Assembly: GCF_965638725.1 (NCBI RefSeq)
Contig: NC_134949.1
Span: 130,368,969-130,432,968, forward strand
Direction: 5' to 3'
Source: Aptenodytes patagonicus
Taxonomy: Eukaryota; Chordata; Aves; Sphenisciformes; Spheniscidae
Length of the DNA stretch: 64,000 nt
This document shows, piece after piece, positions 49,201 through 60,264 of the stretch. How positions within the stretch are numbered: position 1 is the stretch's first letter; the number at the start of each line of letters is the position of its first letter. A program made the position numbers and the translations under genes. The notes beneath the pieces were generated by a model. That model was not told the DNA's origin, searched no databases, and was given only the letters and a program-made list of their open reading frames with translations.

Positions 49201-51514
49201 TCTTTGCACCAGTCTGATTACTGGAGTCAGTGAACTTTGACGTGCGTGTCAGGGAAAAAAATCACTGTGATGCAGTTTGCAGCTGGCACAATGAATGGAG
49301 ATATCAGCAAGTTCTACAGAGCATCTGGATCCCTTGATGAAGTGAGCTTACAGAGCCTGGGTAGAGCTGAAACAGCAAGGGGAGAAAGAAAGCATTTGGT
49401 CACTTTTCTAGAGTAAGGAGACTGTATATTTGACAGTAGAAGCTCTGAGAGGGAGACATGGGCTATGACTTCAAACAAGGTTGTAACTATCCACCAGTTA
49501 ATAACTCCAAGAGAGTTATTCTGGTGTGAATGAGAGCAAACGTCCGCTCGTAAGGTGAGCACCGTCGGTCCAGGGAGCTGTATGTGGCTGCTAAGAATCA
49601 TGCAAATGAGAGCTCCTGCGCTGGGCTGGGCAGTGCTCCTGGCAGGAGATTAGGTAGACAACGGAAGGGTTTACTTACTTCTCCCCTCTTTGTCTGTTTC
49701 GCAAAGGCTGTTGCGAAAGCAGAAAGGGTTTAAAAATGTCTGGAAGAATGATTTGCAATCTGTCAAACCTGCTCTAGAAGGAGAAGCTGAAGAAGCTCAT
49801 TCTAGGAAGCTTAAGAAAAAAAAATCTTGAAGTATGACTTGACTTCAGCGCAGGCAGAGGGAAAGTATTTCTTTGTCTTTTATCTACTGAGGGCGTATAT
49901 ATCCCAGAGCAAAAAGCCACTGTGTGTCCCTCGCCCATGGAATTTATAAAGATTTATAAATTAAAGTTACAATTACAGAATATTATACAATTCTAAATAC
50001 TGTTGTCAGAGGGAAAAGTGTCTGCGGTCTGTTTGTGACTGCAGAATCCATGATGAATACCTAGAATGTTCCTCTCCTGGAAACACTGTTAATTGTTTTT
50101 TCACATGATGAAATTGGTTTGAAGCAATTCCACTGTCCCTTGAAGTCTTGTGAAAACAGAAAGCAGATTATATTAGTATGAGAAAAGATGATGCTCACAG
50201 TTGTCTAAGAACCAAAAAGCCACATATATTCTTTAAAGTCTGTGGGATGAGGCTGCTTTTTTCATTGCAATGTTAACACATGCACCTTGGAGACTCTTAT
50301 CGCAGCCAGTGTCTGAGCATGCTCTTGCATTTCATCCGATGGCTCAGGAGCAAAAGCACCAGCTTTTATTCAGCAACATGTAGCTCCAAAATCAATGTCA
50401 GCTAAGTATTTTCATTGCTAACAAGCTAAATAATATTCACAGATATTATTTGGACTAAAACTTGATAAATACCGCTGGAGGAGTCTGATGAAGACAAATT
50501 CTCCAACCTGTGAACCTTCTTCTCTGACTGGGACAGATGAGAGAAAAGAAACAAGTCATTTTTGCAAGTTTTCATCCCTGCTATCTATGATGCAGCTCTT
50601 GAATGGCCGAATGTCACCAGAAAAACAGTGGCTTGGTGAGGACTTTGTGTGGAAAGATCCAATTTAAAAAGTGGGATTTGCAGGCCACACTGAAAGAAAT
50701 ACATCGTGTTTCCAAATGCCAGTTCAGTGAAAGCTTGGGAATTAGTTGGGCCAGGTAGTAAGTGACTTCTCCATACTTCAGAGTGATAGCAGGAACACAC
50801 ATACATGCTGTGTGCAAAGGCACTCGCTGAAAAAAATAAAGCTGAGCTAATATTTCTGAAAGATGCCAGACTGATAAAAATGGGAAGCCAAGACTTTCAT
50901 CTGCAGAGCAGGTATGCCAAAGGTCCTGGCAGCCCGAACTTCTCGTAGTGGAGAACTCGGTGACCGAGTTTTGTTTTAGCATTTTGTCTGTGTGAGGAGA
51001 GAAGGGACAACTTGGTACCAACTGGATGATCCCAGCTCACTTCATGACTGAAGCTTTACCATTATCATGTATTAGATTTCCCCATAGCAAATAAAGAATT
51101 GAAACTGAAATAAAGTATTGAAATTGCAGTAGCGGCTATACATGAATTTTAACTACGTCATAAACCATACCTTAGATGGCTATAATAATAAAAATGTTTG
51201 AGAGCCAGAACAGCTGAAGACTTTGTCTTTTTCAAAAAAAGTCCCAACCAACCCAAGCCCTCTCACTCTCCACTTTTAAAACAAATGTGTTCATAGCATA
51301 GCTCTGTACAAACAGACTTAATGTTGACTTTGTCCCTCTATGTTCAGTCCACAGGGGAGCACGTAGAGAAAATCGGGAGTTTGTTGGCAAGCCAGACCGC
51401 AGCATTTGCTATGGCGGTATTAGATCAGCCTGCTTGTGGAAAGGGGTCCTTGCCTGAAGATTCCCACTCATGTCCCATTGACTTTATGGATAGTCCTCGG
51501 GATCTTGTCTGAGC
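46266..51514. other. Non-coding stretch, no gene recognised
   Basis: About 5 kb with only short chance frames. An AT-rich patch at 49935-50010 ('tttataaagatttataaatt') could be regulatory but shows nothing specific. No gene or assignable transposon was seen. Confidence 0.5.
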
Positions 51515-51605
51515 ACATCTGAATGTTTGTACAGCACCTGACGCAAACGGGCCGCCGTCCTGCTTCATTTATCGAATGATAAATAACATAATAATACTAT
51601 AATTG
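51515..51605 (+). repeat. Old amniote repeat with AT-rich tail
   Basis: 'gaatgtttgtacagcacctg' followed by 'acgcaaacgggcc' and a tail 'gataaataacataataatac' matches the reptile/bird repeat with 'gtttgtacagcgcctagcac...ggggtcctgg...aataataataat'. It is the opposite orientation of the copy at 17986-18121. Confidence 0.5.
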
Positions 51606-53119
51606 AAGTCACTCAGACAGACAGTAATCATATGGTGATTCAGTATAGCACAGACTTGCTGGGTGGAAGACTGCACTAAGCTTATGCAGAGATTTCTATC
51701 TTGCCCATCAGTTTCTGCACGCTAAATATATTCTGAATTTACGAATGTTGAAGTTTTAAGGTGAGATTTTCTATGCTTGGGCTAAACCCAGAAGTGATTC
51801 ATTTTCGTAATGCCAGAACAAAACCATTCAGCCACTTTTGAATTATGTGAGACTGAAAGACAAGGTATTGATAACGTTGCTATTAACAGCCGAATCAAGA
51901 CTCCCTGACAGCACATATAATAATATTTTTTTATTTATTGAGCAAGGAACAGCAATACAGGGGGAGGTGGAAGACAGGAAACTTCAGAGAGTTTATGCCT
52001 GCCAGTGAGCAACACCTGATCCAGAAATCAGGCTCTGGCGATGTGCAGCACAGGGAAAGTATGCTTGAATTAATGCCTAAGACCTGGCTGATACATACCT
52101 TATAGTTAATCTGTTTACGCGGGGTTTATTTCACAGTCGGAAGTTCTTGCGCTGGAAGGGAGTCCTGCTGGGGTTTTCTGAGCACACGACTGAATTAATG
52201 AATGAACGATTGCAGCTTGCCAGCCCAGATTTAAATTGCTTACTAGATCAAAATCTGCTCATTTGCTCTGTCCTTTTTTCCAGCCTCTCTGTCTTTTATT
52301 TATTAATTTATTTGAGAAAACAGATAAAGAGCACAGAAAGTGCCTGCGGACGTCATCAAGGCAGCAAACGCAGATAAATGGCTGTTTTTCACGCTGGCCT
52401 GTATCCTGGCACTAGGCTTTGAACCACGGTCCTGGGTGGGGAGGTCCCTGGCAGAGGCTGGTGGGTGGCCGGTGCTGGCCGTGGGGCTCGGGGCGCACGG
52501 AGCCGTGGCTGGGCAGCCCCCAGCCCCTGCGGCCTGGCTGCCCTGAGCAGCTCGCTGGGCCACTGGCAACCCTTTTCTGTAGTCCCTGGGAAGCGGACGG
52601 CATTAAAGCAGTGAAGCCCTGCTTTGAAAGGGCAAGAAATAAACCCGTGCTGTTTTGCAGGGAGGGTCATGTTGTTTCTGTCTTTCAGATCCATGCTGCC
52701 TTTGGTATTAGCCAGTTGTCAGACTTTAACGGGCGCTTGCAAACAGAATCTCTGGACTATTTTGATTTATTTGGCCACTGGGCAGACCTCCAGCCTGCTG
52801 TCTTGACTCTGGTGTTTGTATTTTAATAGGAGTTTTAAGAAGGCTTGGTTAGGGGTATTTAAGGTAGTCCCTGAGCTTTTATGCAGACTTTCTCAGCCCC
52901 GATTAAAAACATGGCACCAAAGAGATGCGGCGGCAGGTTTTTAAGAAGCAGAGAAGCAGGGACCCTGTAAGCGTGCCACCGTCAATGCCCTCCCAAAGCC
53001 CCTTTCAGATAAGCGAGCTCCTCTCACACCGTCACGGCTCCTTTTGCATCCCAGTGTCTGGACTCCTTAACTCCTTGTCCAACCGTGCTGCGCAAGGCCA
53101 GGATGTAGGCAGCCCTCCA
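51606..53119. other. Non-coding stretch, GC-rich towards its end
   Basis: Frames of up to 135 codons at 52389-52826 overlap on both strands in GC-rich sequence and have no recognisable domain. A good acceptor-like 'ttgtttctgtctttcag' at about 52673-52689 has no matching donor downstream. Confidence 0.5.
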
Positions 53120-53345
53120 CTCCCGCAGAGCTGCCGAGCTGAGCGGCTGGAGCAGGGCATCGGGGAAAGGACGGACGCCTGCTCACCCCCATCGCGCTCC
53201 CCAGCCCCTGCTTCGCGAGGCCAGACATCTCCCTCCGAGCCCCGGCACTGGGATGTGCTGCAGGGAGGTAGCGTATGGCTGCACGGAGCTCGAGGCGGCG
53301 AGACGCCTCCCCAGACTCCGGTCTGCACACTCACGAGCGAAGGGG
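53120..53345. promoter_or_regulatory. CpG-rich cluster
   Basis: I count about 20 CpG dinucleotides in roughly 220 bp of about 65% GC, which gives an observed/expected ratio near 0.8 by hand count. This is far above the rest of the window. It lies inside a 183-codon + strand frame (52925-53476) with no recognisable domain. It may be a small CpG island, an unmethylated regulatory element or a gene-conversion hotspot. It is short for a typical promoter island. Confidence 0.35.
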
Positions 53346-54479
53346 ATAGGAGACAAATGTCGCTCATTCAAGGTGAAGGGCAGTGGTGGCATGAAGGAAA
53401 AGCAGCCTGTGCTCTGTGCCGAAGCCTGGAGACCTTCCTGAAGATTCACCGCTGTTCAATTTTTATGGTGTCTTAGATAAGAATTTTAGAGCTTGTGGAA
53501 AGAAGAGGCCGATAATCAAGAGAGAGATTCTGCCAGTATATCCAGGTATCCTCAGCTGCACTGCCCCTGCTCTTCCTCACCTTCCTCTCCCTGTGCTGCC
53601 GACACAGCCTGAGCAGGGTTGGATAGCTATGCTGCCTGGTGCAGTGCAGATGTGTAGGTATCTGCTGCTGCAATATTGACCAGGTTTGCTTTCCTCAGCT
53701 AGAGACTCTACTGCGAATTTGAATCCAGGTTTCTGGAGGTGCAAGCCCGGTGTGCAAGCACTCTGCCTGCTGCTGGCTTAACCCTGCCTGTTTGGACCCC
53801 GACCCCTGAGGAGGATGAGGCAGGGTCAGCACCAAAGTGCACTTCTGCTACACACCGTCCCAAAGGGAGCTGAAGCACCTCAGAAATGAAAATCTGTTTT
53901 GACCTGAGCGACTCAGCTCTCTAATAAAACGAGGAGCCGAAGAAGTCTGGACTTTGAAGGGGTCACGGTGGTCACCCACTTAATGCACTCTGGGAAGCAG
54001 TTTGGTCACTGAAAACCAAACTGGGGAGCAGTCCCAGGCTCCCCAGCCGCAGCCTGGAAGCAACTAAAACGAGGAGGTCCGTGGTGGATGATTTTAAAAG
54101 GCACCTTGGACCCCAGCATGTCAGTAAGCTCTACAGTCATTTGGTTGGAGGTTTCATCAAGTCCCCTCTGTCAGCGTGAGGCCCTTCAGAGCCAGCGAGC
54201 TGCGTGTGGCTGCCCTCTTTTCTCACCTGCCTCTCCCCGTGGGGCAGGCGGAGGGGCGCACACTGAGAAGAAGGGAAGCTCGAGGCCCCACGGCAAGCTT
54301 GAGCTGCTCTGCTTGGCGTCCCCACACCTACGTACCCCTCCAAGAGCAACCAGCTGCCCCGAGAGGAGAAGGTGTGATCTCGGTGCATTGCATGGATCCA
54401 CGCAGAAGGATGGGAGCACAAAGATAAATATCAAGGCAACTGGGAAAAGGTTTGCCTGGGCGATGAAATGATCGTGAAG
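53346..54479. other. Non-coding stretch; possible old repeat near 53.7 kb
   Basis: 'gaatccaggtttctggaggt' followed by 'gcaagcactctgcctgctgc' at 53720-53780 weakly resembles the 'gaacccaggtctcccac...gagtgctctaaccactg' repeat. Otherwise nothing is recognised. Confidence 0.4.
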
Positions 54480-55020
54480 TGGCACATTAATTCAGGAGGA
54501 AAGATGCAAAAAGCAGCCCATCATAACTTCAAACTTCACCAGCTTGCTGTACCAAGCATCCCTTGAAATGTTAATTAAAACGAGCTGAGGGAGGGGAGCC
54601 CGCTAACAGGATCACAGCCTCGCTTGGATTGAGTAATAAACATGTAGTAGGCATTCATGTTTCCCTGTATGCGTGTTTTCCAAGCTGAGTTGACTGTAAA
54701 CGTTGCGGTTATGTGAAACCCACACAGAGTAGGATGCAAACACAAACTAGAAAGAGAGGCAAGGCCTAGTCACGAAGCTGGAAGGGAAAAAAACACGACA
54801 GTCTTCCACAAATAAATAACTGCCTGCCTGAAATGAGGGCTAATTAACTTGCAATAAACCAACTTAACCACTTAGGGGCAGCGTTAACACAGAGTTAACA
54901 TGCAAAACAAACCTGTGTTTTCTCACCTGGTTAATTTAATATGCACGGTGAATATTCATAGTGTATGAAATCCTGATACATCAACACACCGAGTGATGCA
55001 GTCTGTCAAACCCGGGAACG
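54480..55020. promoter_or_regulatory. Enhancer-like block with homeobox-type words
   Basis: About 540 bp of complex AT-rich sequence without repeats: 'cattaattcaggaggaaag', 'gaaatgttaattaaaacgag', 'gctaattaacttgcaataaa', 'ggttaatttaatatgcacgg', 'gatacatcaacacaccgag'. Two GTTAAC palindromes lie 5 nt apart at 54883-54888 and 54894-54899. It has the look of a deeply conserved developmental enhancer, but this is not tested by alignment. Confidence 0.3.
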
Positions 55021-55949
55021 CGTGGCAATAGCAGTAGCTCAGTCGCGGCTCACACGGTGTTGACTTTGATCAGTTGGTGTTTCTAAACACGTTCATAGAG
55101 GTAGGACTTTGCTGCTTTTCCTCTGTCAGGGTCATGGAGTATGTTCTATAGAAAGATTAAAACCTAAAAAAGGAGCTAAAAAAGGGCTTCACTTAAAATA
55201 AACAGAAAGAAGATGAAATAGAAAAAAGCTGTTTTTGAGAAATGCTGCTTTTGCATGCAGGAGCTAAAAACCCCATTTTATCTCCACGGCCACATTCAGA
55301 GTCACTTTGCTTTCAGACAATATGTTTCTTTCTCTACCTCGCATGCAAAAAAGTCCCGGTTCCTTGGATTCCTCTGAAACCTTTCCTTGCATAAAAAGGA
55401 GCTCAGACCCGCTTCAGGTATGTTTACACTCCCCGATCAGAACAAGTAAATAAAGGAAAGGCGGTTTTTTCAGTGTGGCTTGACTAACTTGAGTTAGCTC
55501 CGGCCGGCAGAGGCAGCAGGAAAAACACAGTAACCTGGGTTTATTTATTTTTTTTTTTAAAGGGGGCTAGCAGCTTGAATTCAGCCTCAGGTAAAACTCA
55601 TCTTACCCCACCGCTCTTTTAACCTGAAGTAAGGATAGCACAGCTTTTCCCCTCCTCTTCCTGCCCCCCCTACCTTGACACATCGGTGGGTTTACGGCTC
55701 ACGCGTGGCTTGCCAGTGTCCCAGCATCATCTTTACAGCCGCCAGGAACTCCCACTGCTCTGGCCAGGGCTGGGGACAGCTGGAGGCCTGCTCCCGTGGT
55801 GTGCCCGGTGCTCCTGGCAGCTACTGGAGCGTGCCGAGGCCGTGCTCCCCTGGCAGCGAATGCCAGATCCGTGCACCAGCAGACCGCTTAGCAGGAGGGA
55901 TACGGTCTGGATCAGGTGCAGGCGTGTGCTCGCATTTCTGCTGAATTAG
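55021..55949. other. Non-coding stretch, no gene recognised
   Basis: T-rich and A-rich patches near 55540-55560. 'cataaaaagga' followed by 'cttcaggtatgt' at 55391-55424 could be read as a TATA box and a donor, but nothing else supports a promoter. Confidence 0.4.
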
Positions 55950-56170
55950 CCCGAGTGCACGGCGGGGAACGTATGCCAGCTTTATGCTCTGTGCTGGCTG
56001 AGGGAGGACAGACGATACCTGATCTGGCATAAAGTGAGCTCGGTGCAGAGAGAATATATTGAACATGGCATAAAGTTGAAGTGGGGCGGGTAAACAATAT
56101 CTGATCTGGCAGAAGAAGCTGCTGGTACAAAGTTGGCCTGTCAGAACCATTAAAATAAATTCAAACCAGC
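55950..56170. promoter_or_regulatory. Block with repeated 'ctgatctggca' modules and a forkhead-type site
   Basis: 'gatacctgatctggca' (56014-56029) recurs as 'aatatctgatctggca' (56096-56111). 'tggcataaagt' occurs at about 56025 and 56066. A perfect GTAAACAA word, the core bound by forkhead factors, lies at 56090-56097. The rest is complex and free of repeat words. It may be a regulatory element with an internal duplication. Confidence 0.25.
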
Positions 56171-59100
56171 GGAGTGAGTGCCACGTGGCCAAAGTGTTTT
56201 CACTGCGGTACCAGGGAGCCCAGAGCCAGATTCACCGTGCTGTCAAACTCTGCGCTCGGGAAAGGGGTGGGAAATGCATGCCCACCCTCACTGGCATGCC
56301 TCTCTGAGGAACGACACTGGGGCGGATGGGGAGGTGAAGTGCCAGGGATGTTCAACATTGCAGATACGGACCTTGTCCAGCATTGCCCAGGCCCCGGCAG
56401 CTATTGCAAAGCAGATCCTGCCCTGGCAAAGGGCTTCCCCCGGGGCGGAAGGTGGTGCTGGGGGCTCTGTGCGGGGGCCAGGCTGGTGGTGGGGTGAGGT
56501 GGAGGAGGAGAGGGATGAGCGGCACCGCCACCAGCACCGCTTCTGTGGAGGGAGGAGGTTCAGGCTCCAGAGCTGTCGCCCTGCCAAAAGCATTAAACCG
56601 ACTGGAACACAGTCCGTGAGGAAAGGAAGCAAGCGAGCTGTCAGAAGTGAGAGAGAAACAACGAGCCCACTGTAAGGATCATCCACAGACCACCCTTCTC
56701 CACTGAAGTGATATTTCTCCTTTCACCTGCCTCAAGTGGATGAAGAAAGTCGATGTTTAGGCACTTGCTTCCTTTGCTTATAAAATTTGAGCGTTGCCCC
56801 TGCCTTTTCTTCCAGGACGGCCAGCGCAGGCCAGGGAGATCCAGTCCCACAGCTCCTAGGAACTGGAAAGAGATGGCGGGGCTGGGTCGTCATGCGTTAT
56901 GCTGAATATTTACCCCTCATGCATGCTATTTTATTTTAAATCTAGCGTGTAATATGCTTTGCATCTAGTGTGTTGCTCTTGTGTGTTTTTCCCTTGCCCT
57001 GCCTGTCTCTTGCTGGCAGCTGCCATCGCGAAACAAAAGGCAGCTGCCAGTTTGAGTGAACATCTCTCTCTCTTGTGCGCTCTTTCCCCTCTTGCTCTTG
57101 GAGCTGATGCAACACCACTTCACAGACTGGGTGGCAGGCACTGATGCAAGGGGGGTTTGCTGCCCTTGGGATGCTTGGGCATGCGGTGCATCCGAGACTC
57201 ACTGCCAGAGCTCAAAGCCGCATTTAAGCTCTTGAACCTGGCTCAGCAGTAGCCAAGAGACAACCAGCTGTCGCCCTGCCAGCACACCAGCTCAAGCTAT
57301 CTCCGTTGCAGCAATTGCCCATTTCACAGGATTTGATGTTGCTGCTTTTGGCAAAGGTGGCAGTTTATTAAATACCACTTTGGTCTTCTGCCCCAAGATG
57401 TGTAATCAAACGCAGCGATTTCCTGCTCCAAAAAGGAGGTATTCCTACATCAGCTGAAAAACAGCCTGAAAGAAGCGAGATTGAACTGAAGCGGCACTTG
57501 GAAGAAGTAACTTTCTTGTGTCAAATTAAAGTACCGCGGGGATAAAGCAGGAAGAGACGCCAAGACCTCACTAGACCCTCAGGCCAGCTGTGAGCCTCGG
57601 ATACTGCTGTTCTTTGGCCAGCGGGACTGCGCAGGGTGGGAGCAGAGACTGTGCAGAGAGCATCCGAAACGCACCCAGGACATTTATCCCTTGGCTCCTT
57701 TTAAGACTGGCTAACTCCATGTTCTAGGAGACTCTGGAGACCATCTGAGGCCCCAGTTCAGCTGTTTTTTCCAGAGCTGGAAAGTATGGAAGAGATGTTT
57801 CTGCTTTTCTTGGGGAGCCTTTACCCCGAGCTATAATGAGAACTTGCTTTGGGAAAACAAGCTGAACTCCTGACTGCCGTAAATAGCCATGGGCTGGGTA
57901 ATGCCTCTGAGAAGGGAGTGCTTCCTGCTGGGAGAGGGGCAGAAAGGAATTGAAGTTTGCTGGAACTGCAGTCACTGGTTCATCCTCAGTATTTCCTTAT
58001 CTCTCTGGGCTGTGGCGAGGGGCCTGGGGAAGAGGTGAGGCACATGGGGCAGAAACCAAGCAGGAGCCCGAATGATGGTATAAAAGGAAAAAGCCAAGTA
58101 AATGCAAGCCTCAGTTCCAATCAGGAAAGTTAGGAAATGAGATCTGAAACACCCTCCTGGGAGTCTGGTGTGTGCTGAAGAAGCATACTGAAATAAATTC
58201 TCATGCAAGCTGTATCACTCTGATTGTCAGAGAAACTGAGCCCTCACTCCTTTCCTTTGTGGCAATTTTTTTTCAGACAGCTCCTCTTTTTTTTTTTTTT
58301 CCCCATAATAGAAATAGGTATCCTCACCTCATTCACTGTAAGCATTTTTACTGAAATTATGTGAATATGGGCTTGTTCTGAGGGACAGTTTGGAAAGATC
58401 TTGGTTTGTCTGGTTTGCCTGATAATAAAGTCCAAAGCAGACATTGTTTTCCTAAAGCACGAGCTAAGTGAGGAAAAGAAGCTGCAGAGGACAGGTCTGG
58501 AGTCCCTGAGGCGCTGTCAGGGCAGGGGAGAAATCACAAATGCAGATGTGAAGGTTGCGCTTTTTATAAACGAAGAGCAAGCTATGCTTCCCAAGCAAAG
58601 ATGATTTCCTCTAGATTAAGGAGGGTTGCAAATAAACAGAATAAAAGTTCATCGTCATGAGCAAGAGGGGGCATCTGGCATTGGTTCACAGCGCTGGCTT
58701 GCCTCTCAGGCAGGCAGGCAGGCTCCCTGCATTGAAAGGGTGCACTGCAGGAAGACAGAGGCAGGAAAAGAGAGGCATGAACACTTCTGCCCGAGCTATC
58801 ATAATCCCCCTCACCTGAGCATCTGGACGGAGTCCACAGGTTTTCTCTGGTTCCAAAAAATACACAGAAAGTACAGTTTATGGAAATGTTTCCAGTTTGA
58901 TTTACCTAAGCCACCCGCTAGTGAGTGGATTGTGAAGAAGCAGCAGCATAAATGAACGGCTGGATGCCTTCAGGCTGCACTGTGGCTCCCATGATCTTGT
59001 GCTCCGTTTTCCCACAGTTGTGCTGCGAGACAATCAACGAGTCCCACAGCAAGGATCTCTGTTGCTGTGATGGGACACGGGGCTCAGAGGTGCTCTAAGC

Positions 59101-60208
59101 TATGCACTGGTTGTACGATAGGTGAAGCATGGTCCTGCTCTGAAAACCTATATATTTATTTTAACTCCTGCAACACTGATGAGTTAACACAGCTACGACA
59201 GAGAGAGTGAACAAGGCAGATCCTTTCCCTTTGCCACCATCTGCACTGGCAAGTCAGGGCCGACAGCTGGGCCAAATCCTGCTCCTAAATGTCTATCCTT
59301 TGCCATTGCTTTGCCTTCTCCTCTGCCAGCTAAGGAGCTTTTCCTGACCTAGGTACTTTCTTAATAGCCTTCCCCTTTGGGGAGCCCTGTTTAGCAGCAG
59401 TCCTGAGTGCTCGCTCCACGTCCTCCCTGCTGCAGGGGCAGGCTGCTGCTGCCTGTGCTGGGGGGCCCTGCGGGGTCAGCTGGGCAGGATTTGGCATCTG
59501 CGCTCCTTCCCACTGCTGCCCCTCCTGCAGGAAGGCAGCCTGCAGCAGTCCCTTACAGTGTAGGCAGGGCTTCCCTACTCCCCTAGACAGAGCTGCTGGC
59601 ATCGCCAGGTCTTCCCTGGTTTGGCCTCAGGCTCATCTGCAGCTCCAGTCCTCCTTCCCCACTCACAGCTCCCTTCTCCAGCACAAACTACACTGCTGAA
59701 GCGGCCAGCCCCTTTGCTTAAGTTATAAGAATCCTTATGAAAGGATTTTAAAACATCCTCACAAAGGATGAAAAAAGATATTCTTCTTGCCCTGCTCTTT
59801 CCTCTAAATTTTCCACCCAGATTTTCTGTAAGCCTGCCTCAGTCTATCTTGCTGTTCCCGGCCTCCAGTCAAGCAGTCCCTCCCTGCCGATGGCAGGTGA
59901 ACTGTTCCCATTCACAAGGCGGCAGCAGCAGGGAAACGTGATGTCCTCTGCTGTGGGTCTCTGGGACGCCTCAGGTATTGCACCTCTGTCTCACCATCAC
60001 AGTTACTCTACAAAAGGGCGTCCTTGGCCCCTTCTTCTTTCTTGATATCCCCTCCCTGCCTGCTGGCATGCTGCCTGCGCCTCCCTCGCCAGGCTGGGGT
60101 TTCTGCCACCCTGTCCTTCGGGTGCACACTGTCACCTCGGGCACATGGGCACAGGCAAAGAGCAGCCCCAGGCCCCTAAACTAGGCTGGTTCATCCTGCG
60201 ACATAACG
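56171..60208. other. Non-coding stretch, no gene recognised
   Basis: Includes a T14 run (58287-58300) and a short CAGG repeat (58708-58722). The GC-rich frames at 56178-56686 overlap on both strands and have no recognisable domain. Confidence 0.5.
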
Positions 60209-60264
60209 ATCTCAGGGATGATCTCAGGCATCAGGGATCAGGAGGATCTGAGGGATGATCTCAC
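60209..60264. repeat. Imperfect short direct repeats
   Basis: 'gatctcagggatgatctcag' is followed by 'catcagggatcaggaggatc' and 'tgagggatgatctcac': a local array of 'gatctcaggg'-like words. Confidence 0.6.

Noticed and set aside
51321..51512. 63-codon frame after an acceptor-like 'ctctatgttcag'
   Set aside because: The peptide is not recognisable, and its end runs into old-repeat sequence beginning at about 51515.
52673..52826. Strong acceptor-like tract 'ttgtttctgtctttcag' followed by an open frame
   Set aside because: No donor follows; the frame ends at TAA in 'ttttaatagg', and no terminal-exon features such as a poly-A signal are evident.
52925..53476. 183-codon + strand open frame
   Set aside because: Its length is explained by the CpG/GC-rich composition. 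The peptide is rich in S, P, R and Q without any domain, and minus-strand frames are open over the same bases. There is no splice or start context.
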